Source of the DNA: Pelecanus crispus
Taxonomy: Eukaryota; Chordata; Aves; Pelecaniformes; Pelecanidae
Reading direction: 5' to 3'
Assembly: GCF_030463565.1 (NCBI RefSeq)
Contig: NC_134649.1
Location: 3,421,501 to 3,485,500, forward strand
DNA: 64,000 nt
The notes beneath the pieces are model-generated. The model worked only from the letters and a program-made list of their open reading frames with translations. It was not told where the DNA came from and did no database searches. Both the position numbers and the translations under genes were made by a program. Below, piece after piece: positions 24,301 through 35,600 of this stretch. Every line of letters starts with the position of its first letter. The stretch's first letter is position 1.

Positions 24301-26022
24301 GAACAAGCGCAGTTACGCACAGAATGTTACCGTGTGGATCAAACCAAGTGGCCTCCAGGTAATGATCCAGGTTTTGGAGCTGATGCTTTACTTTCATCAG
24401 CAGTAGCCATCTTACCAGCAAAGAGGAGTCTGTGTGTGTCTTGTCCGTTTAATGTAATTGCTTTATTGCTTATCTTTCATTTTTATAAACACTGCCTCTT
24501 TAAAATGTCATTATTAAAATGCAATCAGAAAGCATAGCTTGTTTAATGAAAGCTGTGTCTCCAGTGTAGCATCTGGCTTAGTTTATTGGATTTAGTATAA
24601 TTACTGTTTATGTTTCAGCCTTTGTGAGCTGCAGTCTTGTCCATGGTCAGGATAATTTATCAATAAATAGTTGAGGATTTTTTCTGCAGCTCCTCAGCAG
24701 TTGCCAAGATTTTTTAATTTTTTTTTTTCTTTTCTGCAGACGGATGTGCAGAAGATCTTGAGAAATGCAAGGAAACTCCCTGAAAAAACTCAAACCTTCT
24801 ATAAAGTGAGTAACATTTCAGGCCGGCCCAAGTTTGATCCATAAAGATAGTGGTGCATTTGACAGAGGAACACCTACTGTCTGTGTCTGTGGTATGTTCT
24901 GTGCAGGCTTGTAGGGCTCTGCAAAAACATACATGGTTCTGTAAAGGAGACATCCTGGATCTATTTTACAGACTAGTTAAGGTGAGACAAGGGGGTCTGG
25001 TTTCCCTGCCACCACGTTCTCTGGCAGGGTGGCATAGACATGCCATGTTTACAGGTGCCTCTCGTGATCCCTGCTACTTCCGTGGTGAACTTTTTTACAG
25101 ATTTTATGCTGTTGTCCAGGCAGAAATAAACTGAGGGATCAGAGAGGAATAGGAACACATGTCATTCTGAGTCTGAAAATACCTCCTACATTTTTTCTAC
25201 AGCCAAAGCAGACAAAGACAAAATTCCAGGCACATTTGGCTGCATCGTAATAATCCATAATCTAGACTGTAGCTGGAGGTAATTGTTGTTCCTTTTGTAA
25301 GCTTAGTGCTGAAGCAGTTTGTTATCATAGCCCCCAGAGACTTCAATGAATACCCTGCTTAAATGCACATAAGCACTTGTCAGTTTGTAGTGAAGAAAAA
25401 TCAACATAAATTTTGTTGGACACTGGTTTAAGGCAGGAGTCAGTGAAGCCTAAGTTGTAGGCCAGTCCCAGCTGGGACACAGGCAAAACAGGCAGGTACG
25501 AGAGCTGAATGCACAAAAGGGAAAAGGGAGAAGTGGAGATTTAGAGGAAGGGATCAAGGGAAAACCAGCTGTTTAATTGTGCCACTATCATCTTCAGCCC
25601 TGAAGCATTTTTTTATCTCATGAGCAGCTGGGCAGTTTCCAGCAGCTGTACTCATCACTCAGGTTATCTTCCTCTAAGTGAATAAGCTTGCCTTTAAAAA
25701 AAGAAGAAAGAAACCCATGTTTTATGTAAAGGTTTACCATGGCTTTAAAAGGGGTTTTCCTTCTTTGCAGGAACTTAATCGTTTACGAAAGGCAGCTCTG
25801 GCCTTTGGCTTTTTGGACCTCTTGAAAGGCGTGGCAGACATGCTGGAGCGGGAGTGCACCCTGCTTCCTGACACAGCTCATCCCGATGCAGCGTTTCAGC
25901 TCACACACGCTGCTCAGCAGCTTAAAGTGGCAAGTACTGGAGCATCGGAATATGCTGCCTATGATCATAACATTGCTCCACTGCAGACAGACTTTTCCAG
26001 TAGCAGCACTGAAAGAATGTGA
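15165..26022 (+). CDS. INTS14: INTS14, Integrator complex subunit 14 (VWA9), complete
   Basis: Subunit of the nuclear Integrator complex, which cleaves nascent snRNA and many RNA polymerase II transcripts; INTS14 pairs with INTS10 and INTS13 in an arm module. Eleven coding exons join with consistent phases into 1,557 bases, 518 residues plus stop, the same length as the human protein. The N-terminus is a von Willebrand A domain: the MIDAS motif DVSLS is at residues 8-12 and the VTDG strand at 114-117. The later part is the conserved beta-barrel and C-terminal helical region. The start ATG at 15165 gives MPTVVVMDVSLSM, as in other vertebrates. Substitutions relative to human are few (for example VSVEG, PKAIN, ending STERM). 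It converges with HACD3 at its 3' end and diverges from SLC24A1 at its 5' end. Identity is certain. Confidence 0.98.
16783..16890 (+). CDS. INTS14: INTS14 coding exon 2 (residues 75-110)
   Basis: 108 bases, phase 0-0, acceptor TTGTCTTTACAG and donor TGCCAG|GTACGA. It encodes EALSNMDDYDKTCLESALLG and the following VWA helix. Confidence 0.97.
17828..17983 (+). CDS. INTS14: INTS14 coding exon 3 (residues 111-162)
   Basis: 156 bases, phase 0-0. The acceptor is CTTTCATTCGAG and the donor GAAGAG|GTGATG. It encodes the VVLVTDGCLGIGRG strand of the VWA fold and a proline-rich loop. Confidence 0.97.
19030..19112 (+). repeat. CR1 LINE 3'-end fragment in INTS14 intron
   Basis: The plus strand reads GTTGGACTCGATGATCTTTA, then GGGTCCCTTCCAACTC and a degenerate ATTCTGT end, a diverged CR1 3' terminus in the same orientation as INTS14. 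Confidence 0.8.
19344..19462 (+). CDS. INTS14: INTS14 coding exon 4
   Basis: 119 bases, phase 0-2, acceptor TTTTTTTTACAG and donor TTTGG|GTTAGT. It encodes LQSTDSLECLERLIDLNNGE and the segment up to QSMFG. Confidence 0.96.
19897..20039 (+). CDS. INTS14: INTS14 coding exon 5
   Basis: 143 bases, phase 2-1, acceptor GTGTTCTAG and donor ACAG|GTAACG. It encodes KLIDLAYTPFHAVLKCGHL and the acidic DEEIDPIP segment. Confidence 0.96.
22423..22515 (+). CDS. INTS14: INTS14 coding exon 6
   Basis: 93 bases, phase 1-1, acceptor GTCTCCCCACAG and donor CAGAG|GTGAGC. It encodes LEIVGFVDIADISSPPVLSR and the LVLPIALN strand. Confidence 0.96.
23594..23738 (+). CDS. INTS14: INTS14 coding exon 7
   Basis: 145 bases, phase 1-2, acceptor TTCTTCCCCAG and donor CTGGG|GTATGG. 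It encodes the acidic GITDDTEDEN linker and IPNFCVLLHGSLKVEGM. Confidence 0.96.
23993..24126 (+). CDS. INTS14: INTS14 coding exon 8
   Basis: 134 bases, phase 2-1, acceptor TCTTTTCAATAG and donor TTCAG|GTACTA. It encodes SEWYGMLYSQADSKKKSNL and the segment up to GPIS. Confidence 0.96.
24240..24358 (+). CDS. INTS14: INTS14 coding exon 9
   Basis: 119 bases, phase 1-0, acceptor TCCCCCGCCCCAG and donor CTCCAG|GTAATG. It encodes DAKENPYGEDDNKSPFPLQP and a conserved VTVWIKPSGLQ end. The preceding intron is only 113 bases. Confidence 0.96.
24740..24805 (+). CDS. INTS14: INTS14 coding exon 10
   Basis: 66 bases, phase 0-0, acceptor TTTTCTGCAG and donor TATAAA|GTGAGT. It encodes TDVQKILRNARKLPEKTQTF and YK. 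Confidence 0.96.
25771..26022 (+). CDS. INTS14: INTS14 coding exon 11, with stop codon
   Basis: 84 codons including TGA at 26020-26022, acceptor CCTTCTTTGCAG. It encodes the C-terminal helical region (ELNRLRKAALAFGFLDLLKG) and ends STERM. Confidence 0.97.
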   Translation, partial: ELNRLRKAALAFGFLDLLKGVADMLERECTLLPDTAHPDAAFQLTHAAQQLKVASTGASEYAAYDHNIAPLQTDFSSSSTERM

Positions 26023-26167
26023 AGTCTCCATTTTTGGGAACTTCTATAGATTTAAGACTCAAGTGGTTCAAATTTTCTTGTGCTGTTTACTTTCTAGGGC
26101 CTGTTTAATTACTGTTTGGAGAACTTCCTATCAAAACAGGGTCCCTTACCTGCATCAGTGCTCTCTA

Positions 26168-26173
26168 AATAAA
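26168..26173 (+). terminator. INTS14: INTS14 proximal poly(A) signal AATAAA
   Basis: A canonical AATAAA hexamer lies about 145 bases after the INTS14 stop and would give a short 3' UTR. Use is inferred. Confidence 0.5.
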
Positions 26174-26614
26174 TGTAGCTAGTTTGTGGTGGCTTTAGTC
26201 AGACCTGGAAACTGTGGAAAGTGTCCTAAAGTCAGTTCCTGTGTTGGATGATGGGTGGAAGTTATTCAGTGCATGTGAGGAGAGAAAGAAAATGCCATCA
26301 TAGGCAGCAGAGTGCTCGTGGCTTTTGGCCTCCTTAAAACGCAGTTACTACATAACTGAACTTACTGGTAAAAGTATCCTAAAAGGCAGCTGCTACACTT
26401 TATACGCCGACTTGATTAGTCCAAAGAAAACGTGTGTAAGAATCACTGCAAGATCAGATACACAGCTAATTTCAGGGTGTCATCACTGATTTTATACCCG
26501 ACTTGAGAGCCAGTCTGTACTGCCGTAACGAGAGTTATCACTGGCATTGCAGTGCTCATGCTTGTGAAAGTAACTTAATCTTGTGAGACAAGTTTTTTTT
26601 ATTTGTGTAATATT

Positions 26615-26620
26615 AATAAA
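26615..26620 (+). terminator. INTS14: INTS14 distal poly(A) signal AATAAA
   Basis: AATAAA is followed about 20 bases later by GT-rich sequence, a plausible major cleavage site near 26640. It gives a 3' UTR of about 600 bases and ends roughly 180 bases before the HACD3 3' end. Confidence 0.7.
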
Positions 26621-26822
26621 GAGTAATTCTTCATGGAAACTTAAGTTGGATTTGTTCCATTTTCATAGCAACTAGGCTGTGTGGCCTAAAAAAAAAACCA
26701 TGGACCTAGTGAAGGCTTGGCTCCCAGCTGTTTATCACAAGAGTTAAATGATAAATTATACAACTTCTTGCATTCAGGGAAAGAACAAACAACTGAACGA
26801 AAGCAAAATTTGGTCGTAAATC

Positions 26823-26828
26823 TTTATT
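26823..26828 (-). terminator. HACD3: HACD3 poly(A) signal AATAAA (minus strand)
   Basis: TTTATT on the plus strand reads AATAAA on the minus strand, within ATTAATAAAG. Cleavage near 26805 would give HACD3 a 3' UTR of about 2 kb and place it tail-to-tail with INTS14. Confidence 0.6.
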
Positions 26829-28778
26829 AATAGAAACACATTCTTTCTGAAGGACTAAAATTCAGTAGTGTAAGATCCATGACAGCTTGCACTAGATACC
26901 ACAGTTTCACTGAGAAATATCATGTATGAATACATATGGATTCCGTAACAGAAGTTTAAATGCCCAGTGGAGAAATTAAAGTATGAAAGTGATCCTTGCT
27001 GTTCCATTACTCAGCTAATTCAATCCTTTGACATACTTCAACCATAGGTGCAGTGTGTGCTGTAGTGAAATATTGTGTAAATAATGCTCAACTCAGAACT
27101 AAGTAAGCTGCACGCTCCTTTGAGTGCAAGCCTCAAGTATCCCTAAAGAGAAGTTGCATCATTCCTCTTGTTGACAGAACACGTTTGTGAAATGCAGCGT
27201 GGAGCTTATTACCAGTTCTTTGTTAAAATCTCCATGTAACGCTATTACCCTTCCTCTCCAGTAACAATCACTGGGTCCGTATCACAAACAGTAAGTTTTT
27301 TGTTACCTTTCATATAGAAAATAATGTTCTGGAGTATTCATACTGTTTACAGTAGAAAAAGATAAATAGTAACATGGCACTACGCTAATCTCAACTTGTC
27401 TGTTCTGGATTGCTGGCATTGCTTTGCATTGCCCTGGGCGCAGCGGCAGTTAATGTGAACCGACCTGTTCATAACCACAATACGGTGCAGAGGAAACTTT
27501 TTGTACATTTTCTGAACTGGATTAAGGAGGCCAGAGGGATCTGGAATTAACAGTGGGAGGCTAGGTGTGAAGAAGGGCACGTTGATAAAGTCAACTGAAA
27601 CAGAGGTTTCCAGGTGAGAGAGCAGACGACCCAGAATGTGGGGGGAGCTTCTCTTCTTTGTTGTTGCTGTTGTTTAAAGCAAGCACAGAGGAAAGGGTCC
27701 CCTCAAACCCTGTGTGGCATCTCCCTTACTGAGATTTGATATGTCCTATCAAAATAATACACGGTTATTTTGACCCACTACTCCATCCCACCAGGGGCCA
27801 GCCAACAAAGCGTATAGAGCAAATTCTCAGCCGCACCCCTAAGTTTAAGCAGAAAAGCAATCTTTACACCTTTCTGAAGGCTATAAATACAGGAGCTACA
27901 GCCCTGCCAGGAATGATCGGAGGAGCCCACTCTCCAGTGACAGTTCCACGTTCTCCCTTTGCATGGGTGGGACGGAGTTCTGTTAGGGTTCACGTGCTAG
28001 GAGAAAGCTGGTACCTATGTTTCCTTATTTTGTTACATTTCAGCACTTGCATTACCAACCAGGAAAGCATTTCTGACCGTGTCACAGAGTGGCAGCTTCC
28101 TTTCCCCAACGACTGGATAAGGATGTGTTGCTACAGGAATGCTAGGATCCACACAGCGCTCCTATTCTGTTAAGGCCAAACTAGAAACAGACTAAGATGG
28201 TAGCATTTAAATTGACATTAGCTGCTTCCAGTTTCAATTCTGCAGCTTCAGTATGCTGCAGAAGAAAAGGGGTGGTATGTGCTGAGCAAGGTTTACCTTG
28301 GCCATTAATACCATTAATAAACACCCAAATACCGTTCACAGTGGCCGCGTTCCTCCTGCCATCAGAATGCACCCTAGGAACAGCATGGGCCAGCTCGTAG
28401 TATATCCCGACATCAGAAGCCCTATCTGCATGCAATATTGACAGAGCAAATATCCAATTAAAAGATAAACACTATTTTCTATTTAGTGCCGCTCCACTGT
28501 TTATAAGCATATTATATGCAGATCATAGGATTTCTTTCTAATACGGTAGTTGACAGGATACAGGTTTAAATGTTACTGTTCAATGGTAAATGCCATGCAT
28601 ACGTGATTGAAAGGGAACAAAATACAATATATGGGAATGTTACCTGAATTCACTATGAAATCTAGCGTGATCATTTAATTTTACAAAATTCTTTCCATTA
28701 CAGTGGGTAAAACCGTAAGAATTAGAGGCTTATCTTGTCATTGAGATAAGTTAGATAAGAAAGCATTGCAGTCCTCCT
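26829..28778 (-). other. HACD3: HACD3 3' untranslated region
   Basis: The interval between the HACD3 stop and the inferred poly(A) signal has no coding potential on either strand. Short frames at 27736-28173 and similar places show no recognisable homology. The extent depends on which poly(A) site is used. Confidence 0.55.
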
Positions 28779-28855
28779 TTACTTCATCTTTCTCTTCTTT
28801 GGTCCGAGGTGCTGTTTCCTTTGCTTGTAGAGATGACGGATGTTTACAGATAGCC
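28779..28855 (-). CDS. HACD3: HACD3 exon 11, with stop codon
   Basis: 77 bases from acceptor CGTTCTTTTTCAG to TAA (28781-28779). It encodes LSVNIRHLYKQRKQHLGPKK then RKMK, a basic cytosolic tail with a K-x-K-x-x ER-retrieval pattern. Confidence 0.95.
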
Positions 28856-29621
28856 CTGAAAAAGAACGAAGTGTTTAGGTAGGACATTACCGCATCTTTT
28901 TAATACTAGATGGCTGTACCAAATTAAAAAAAAAAAAAACCAAACAATCAAACCACCACACAAAAAAGCAATGGCTTAAGCGTATATAGCTTATATATAA
29001 GCGTGTATAGCCTTGAAATATAATGCAAGTTTTTTTCTTGCTGGGTGAGGCAGGAGTTGCTGCACAGGCTGTTTGGTACCGGGCTGCTCAGAAGGTTGGT
29101 TTGTCACTTTTAAAAAGTTGCAACACTGGCTGTGCAGAGCTGGGGAAGGATCAAGCAGGTATTTCAGAGTGAAACTCAATTAAAGGTATTCTTTAAGCAG
29201 TGTCTGTGAAAGGGAGAAATCTAGTGAAAGTTCAGATTAAAATTCTAGCTTAGATTCTATGGAGTTGTGGATACCCATACTGGCTGTGCTTCTTAACTTA
29301 AAAAAGGTAACTTATGTTTAAAAATGTAACACCAGAAACCAGATATGTATCAAGCACCATTCTTCTTTAAATATACTATTTAAAGAGCCTTCTATATTGT
29401 TTCCTGGAAAAACATGACTTCATGTTGCATTAGTGGTTATAATGCAATTTAGTTAAACATTGCTTCAATTTGAAATTATATTTAGATTTCCACTAAATCA
29501 TTCCAAAGCTCAAATACCACGTAAAAGGTGAAACTAAGCATACTGAGGTTATAAATATATGTAAAAATTATTCTTTTAGCCCAGGTGATCAGCAGATAAC
29601 TTGTTACCGAGGTCTCCTTCT

Positions 29622-29677
<56 letters not shown>

Positions 29678-32600
29678 CTAACCCGTGCTAATTGTAGGTC
29701 TGTTCCCCTCCATCACTGACAAATTTACATAACCAAGCAACAAGGATAATGCTTAATCTCAAGCAATTTTGTGTTGATGCAGGAATTTAATTTTCTTTGA
29801 AAAATATTCAGAGGAAAGTGGCCTTTTTATTTCAACAGTGAGAAATACAATTAAATGTCTTACCTAAAAACAAGACTATAAGACATATTTGAAGCAAAAA
29901 TGAAAACTGGATTGTGACGTTCAGTGGATTTGGCAATCCCAGACTAAATTTCCCTGTTTCACTGAAGATTGGCATGGATTGAATGACACAGACGGCTGAA
30001 AGCAGAAGGCCACCATCATTATCAAACACAGATAAAATACACAATTGCCCAGCCCACATCAACTTTTTCCAAGATACTCCCTTCTTATTTGTTAGTTCTC
30101 ATTAATTATACCAATTTTAAAGCTTTTTTTTTTTTAAACATGCAGTATAATGGAAAGCAGCTAGCTGAGGCAGTACAGCAGTTCAGCTATGAAAGTCTAA
30201 GCACAGTGAACTTGCCTGGTGAGACACTGTTCTTGTACACAACTGTAGCCTGCAGGGCCCGTGCCGGCAGTATTTACCGTGCAGAAATATCCACAGCAAC
30301 GACACAGGCGTAGTCTTTCCTGTGCTTGGAGTTGGGCAATGCCCAAGCCTACTCCTGGCTCACAGAAACAGGTTCTCCCAGGTATGATCACAACACATTT
30401 CTTACAGCTAGAAGCCGAGTGGTGATATGGCTTCTTACATAAATAAAAATTAAAAATAATCTGGACCTGTTAAGACAGGAGAGGTCACTGTAAAGCCCCC
30501 CGCCCAGAGGGCCTACAGCAAGAACACTGGGCACCCGCTTCTTCCACGGAGAAAGCAGAGAGGGAGCAGAGCCCTGTCTGGGCAGCACCGTGCCCGCCTC
30601 GGAACAGGCTATGCTGCTTTCAGAGGAAGAATCGGCCCCTGCCTGTCCTATGCAATGATTGACAAGACAACGTCAAGATCTGGGAGCTGGTGTGAACCCA
30701 AGCTAGGCTGACCAAGTCAGGTCGAGCAGACCAAAGCAAATACACTGCTTTGGATCAGCAGAGGCGAGTGAACATTGTCGTCCTGTGCTGCTCGCATGGA
30801 CTGCAGTGTGCTCTTGGTCACTTTGTTCAGGTAACCTTTTGTTGCCCTTACTTTCCTCTCCAGTGCCCAAAAGGAAGACTTCTTTTCACATTAAATTGAA
30901 AAAAACACTTGATTCAGTAAGAAAGACAAATATGCTTACATTTGGTTCAGCTCAAAGCAAATGTCTATCTGTTGTTCTATTCTATTAAGTCCAGCAGCCA
31001 AAAACAATCGAGTTACTTGCCCAGCCTTGAATGCATTATTTATTAAACTGTCTTTTTTGGACATACCTTCTGCCAAGGCTCCCAAGGGGTAGAGAGGGAT
31101 CCAGGCAGTGTAACGGAGCCAGGTTAGTGGTTTCCATTCAATACCGATGCATGAAAGCATGTAATATGGATACCTAAAGCCAATTCAATGTGAGAAGAAA
31201 CAGACACTGTTTAAAATGGAAGCCGCTGCTAGAATTAGTCTTGCATATATATGCTGTATGGTCAACATAATTCCCAAATGACACAAGAGTATTCAAAAAA
31301 TTGTTCCTATGGATCATGATGGACATAGCCTTATTTGGCCATTTACAGAACTAATGCTATTATTCTGACTATATGGGTGAATGTAACTGCCTGGCTTGCC
31401 TAACAAATCTTTCAAAATACTTCTTTTGAAAGAGAAACACAGCGTGGGGCAGCTCACTTAACAATGGAAATGCCAAGCAACAGAGCCCTCAAGGAAAAAA
31501 GCAACAGGTTTCCCTAGGTTAAGGGTAGTATTATTTTCAGACTCCAGCCTTGTCCCAGCTTTTGGCAGATGGAGCAAGCTAGGAAGGCTGTGATAGTTCG
31601 TGTCTAAAGGAGATTTTACCCTCTGGGGCCAATGCACTGGAGCCACTCTTACAAAAGGTACAAGGATCAAAATCTTCTTTAAAGAGTTCTTGGGAATGAC
31701 CACATTGCTCTGTACACACCTGATAGAGAAAAAAAATCCCACAAACCTGAACAGCTCAATGATACTCCAGAAATAAAATACGAAGAACACCCCAGGTTTG
31801 TTCTGCATTTCCTCTAAGCTTCCGAGGACAACAAACAAAATAAAGTTTCTTCCAAGTACCTGTTTAAGAAAAGCAAATTAAGGAACAGTCACACTCTTCA
31901 TCAAAAGAAAGAGTGAGTCCTTGCTGTCAAAACCACACAGGGTATCTGCTCTTCACGCCCGAAACATGCTGAGCACATAACTAACTCTGCAGCTGAGCCG
32001 TGACCTGCTTCTTATGAGCACGCATTTTGCTCTGGATTTAGGTGCAACGCGAGGGACCTCGTCTTAAATCATTTATCCTCATTTTTATGCACAACAACCA
32101 CAACCGGGATAAAAAGGGCACTGGCACCAAATCAAAATCGCGTACTTTTCATCAGCCGCTTCTTGCTTTTGTTGTCCTGAAGTATCTTACGTAGGTGATG
32201 GAGGAAGACAGTCTGCCACAGCTAAGACTGGGAAGCGCGGATTCCTGCCTCTTGAATAACACATTCTCTAGTCCAGTGCCAGTGAGGTTGTATCACGTGT
32301 TTTAGGAGAGTCTCAACACTTGTGTAAAATAGGGAGTTACTTTAAACATGGGAAGAACAAGGAGAAAACTCTTAAAATATTACCTGCAGTAGAGTAGGTA
32401 TCAGCGGTGATCTGACCAGTCCTATTAGTGAATTCATGATCTCCATGAATGCCAGGGTCTGACAGAAATACATCATGTCGGCAATAGTGTGGAATGTATC
32501 ATAGAAGGAATCTGTAAGACACAGGAAACCATTTGAGACAACAAAGGAATTTCCATGTTCAGGAAGCTGGCGCAGCAGCATAGCTTTTGATAACAGGATT

Positions 32601-35600
32601 CTAGCTGTATTTGGAAATAACGTTATGCATAATTATGTAACTTCTTTATAGGCCTTATCTTGAAGTCACAGCAGTTAGGCCAGAAACATTGCTCTGTTTC
32701 ACACACAGAAGGATCAAGAGCCATTTCAGTAATTACTTTACAAAAAAAGCGACAGCGCTGTACCTCAATAGAATGAAATCATTCTTGCTTCAAAACCAAA
32801 ATATTCTGCCCGGCTCATTTTTGAAAATGCTAACATTGCAGTGAGCGAGACATTTTGCTCCAACTGATTTCTTTAGAAGTAATCTTGGAGAGTACAAGCA
32901 ATCATGAGAAGATGCAGTTGTGATGTACAAGAGGACAGTATTTTCCTGTGCTTGACACCAAGATGGCTTTTGAGAGGCTTTTGTTGCGCACTTCGGTCAT
33001 GCGTTTACAGTTTTGTTTCCTAAATAGGCCTTCCTCTAGATTTCACTATTTAGAAAGTATTAAAAACAACACTAAGAAACCAAAACAAAACCCCCAATGT
33101 AAACCCCCAATGTAAATAAAATAGTGTTTATTACTTGCCTTTTCCTAAGATGAACAGTCGTACTGTCATGTTCACAAAAATCCAAGAGAATCCCAAAAAC
33201 TGTACAAGATTATACATGATTAAGTATCCCTTCTTCAGGTGTTTGAAAGCTAAAGTCAATAATAAACACATCAGGTGAGCAGAGTACAATGGTAACGCTT
33301 CTGCAAAGAGCACAGCTGCAAACCAGGCTTTCTATGAGAATCAAGCTTACAAAAGGGAAGCTACTGACTGCGATAAAAGGGTTGCCGCATGCGCTCAGGG
33401 TTCTGCCTGCTTTTACCATCATCTAGCAGACCTCAATTCTCGCTAGTCAGATTTTTTAAAATTCCTTGGAAACTGCAGTCCATTTTTTATTAAATTTCTA
33501 AACAGTTCACAATACAAAGATCCCCCTCCAAGATGCACCAAGCCAGTTAAAATTGCTCTATAAGAGTTGAGGTTCGCACATAAGAGTGACAGCAGCTTTC
33601 TAAACCCCACCTTACGCGCTGAAAAGGTACGGTTACTTACGGTCTTTTGGGACTCTGGATTCTATTTTCATTTTGTTAATCTTTTCTTCTTCCTTAAGAT
33701 GAAGGATAAGGTTTTAAAGACTGTTACTGTAATTAGCAAGCGATTTGTTAACTATACTACTGCAAAGCTAGTGGTTTTAAAACTCAGCTAAGCAGCCAGT
33801 TGCTAGAGGGTTTAAATTTTCACCTGCATAAAACAGCACATTCATCATCCAGAAATTACGGTAGAGTAAAAGCTAGAGGGTGTTAACTAGTTATCCTGCC
33901 TTCACCATGTATTTTATTCTAGTAATTAGATGCTTTTGCTGAAAAAGCCTGCTATTTTCTGTGTTAATTCTCAGTTATTACTGTTTCTTAGAGCTGTAGA
34001 GCTGTTCCTTAAAACATTTCATGACCCACCAGTGACCTGAAGGGAACTGAGAACGTCCAGCCCAGGCTCTCTGCCTGCCTTTCACCACTGCTTTCTGGCT
34101 CCTGGCATTGCAGCGGCCCTTTCTCCTCCGCGCTAAGCTCAGTGGCTGTGGAGGGGAACAGGGCAGCGTTTGTTGTAAAACAGATTTGCAGAAATGTGGC
34201 CTGTTCAAGCCTTTTCCAAGACAATCTTGCACCTCCCTGCTGCAGTAAGCTGCTCGAGCTTACCAGATGGTGGGAATGCACCATCAGGGCTCACCCAGTG
34301 GCTCAGGAAAGAGCTTTAGAAATCCCTGCTTTCCAGACAAGCAAGGCCCAGGACTCCATATGGCACATGGATATGATCTTCATACGGATCAGGACACAGG
34401 GCTGCGAAGGCGTCGAGCAAGGCGTGCAAGCCTTCGGCTGCAGACCCTGGCCAGCGCTGAGCTAGCACACAGCCACCAGTTCAGATTCACGCTGCTGCTC
34501 TTTCTAGCCAGAAACGTGCCTATTTCTGCACTCCTGCTTACAATCTGAGCCGTTTAACCAATTCTACGTGGGACCCGTATGAAACAGCAGTAACAATCAG
34601 CATGCCAGACAACTCCAGGTAAACGAAGAACACACGGTCACGTGCAGGGGAACAGCTACCCTTGCTTTGTAGCTGGCAGCACGAGCCACACGCGCCCACA
34701 GGACTGACCTTCACCTTCAGTTCCATTTCAGCATCCGATTCATCTAACCAGCGGTCGAAGTCAGGAGCTAGGAAAAGCGGGCGCTTCTCTTGCTTGGTGA
34801 GTCTCTCCCACCAGTTACTCTCTTTTTTCTGCACAGTGATGTTCAGCTGCCTTTGAGTCACCCTGCATACAGGCTGAGGGCAGACACGGGAACACACATC
34901 AGCAAAAGTCCTAAGAAACAAGCTCTGAGACCGAGTTGATACCTGAGCTCTCCTTCTCAAGGAGGCAGGGATGATGTGGACTGCTGCAGCACCAGCATCT
35001 CTCTGCTGCGCAAGGCATGGAAGCAAAGGGCAGCCCAGTTGAAGATGGCAACGCTGATGGCTGTAGGACTTGATAAGCAGCTTGAAAGCCTGCCTGTACC
35101 GCACAGCACCATTGCATCCCACCACAAAGAGCTAGCACAGACCCTGGCACCAGCCTTCCTAGGCAGAACCCGTGATCTTGGCTTTAGAGCTTCTTGCAGT
35201 TAGTACTGTGAGCCACTCAGCTCCTCTAGCCAGTGGTAAAAACACTACCATCAGCCACAGGTCCCTGTCCAAAATAGGGGACATGTGACATCTGCTACAG
35301 CGAGAAGAAGAGCTAACAGCCTCAGGAAACACCTGGAGACAACGGTGAGCTGACGGACCTGGCAGTGTGGTCATTGCCACCCCACGAGGCCTCTCCACCA
35401 CGGCCACGCTCTGCATAACAGCAGCCCAGAACCCCTCCATCCTTACAGCCCACAGCATTGTCACCTTGGGTGCCCACCCTTACTGCCACCATCGCACCCC
35501 TCCGCACCTCGAGCCTACGCCAGGGTGCTCTGCATGGGACCGCCTCTCGAACCAGCTGAAACCCATGCAGAGGAGCCATGAACTGCGCGCTTCACTGTGC

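Noticed and set aside
34538-35125. 195-codon minus-strand ORF.
   Set aside because: Only its middle (34715-34873) is HACD3 exon 4; the rest is read-through into flanking introns.
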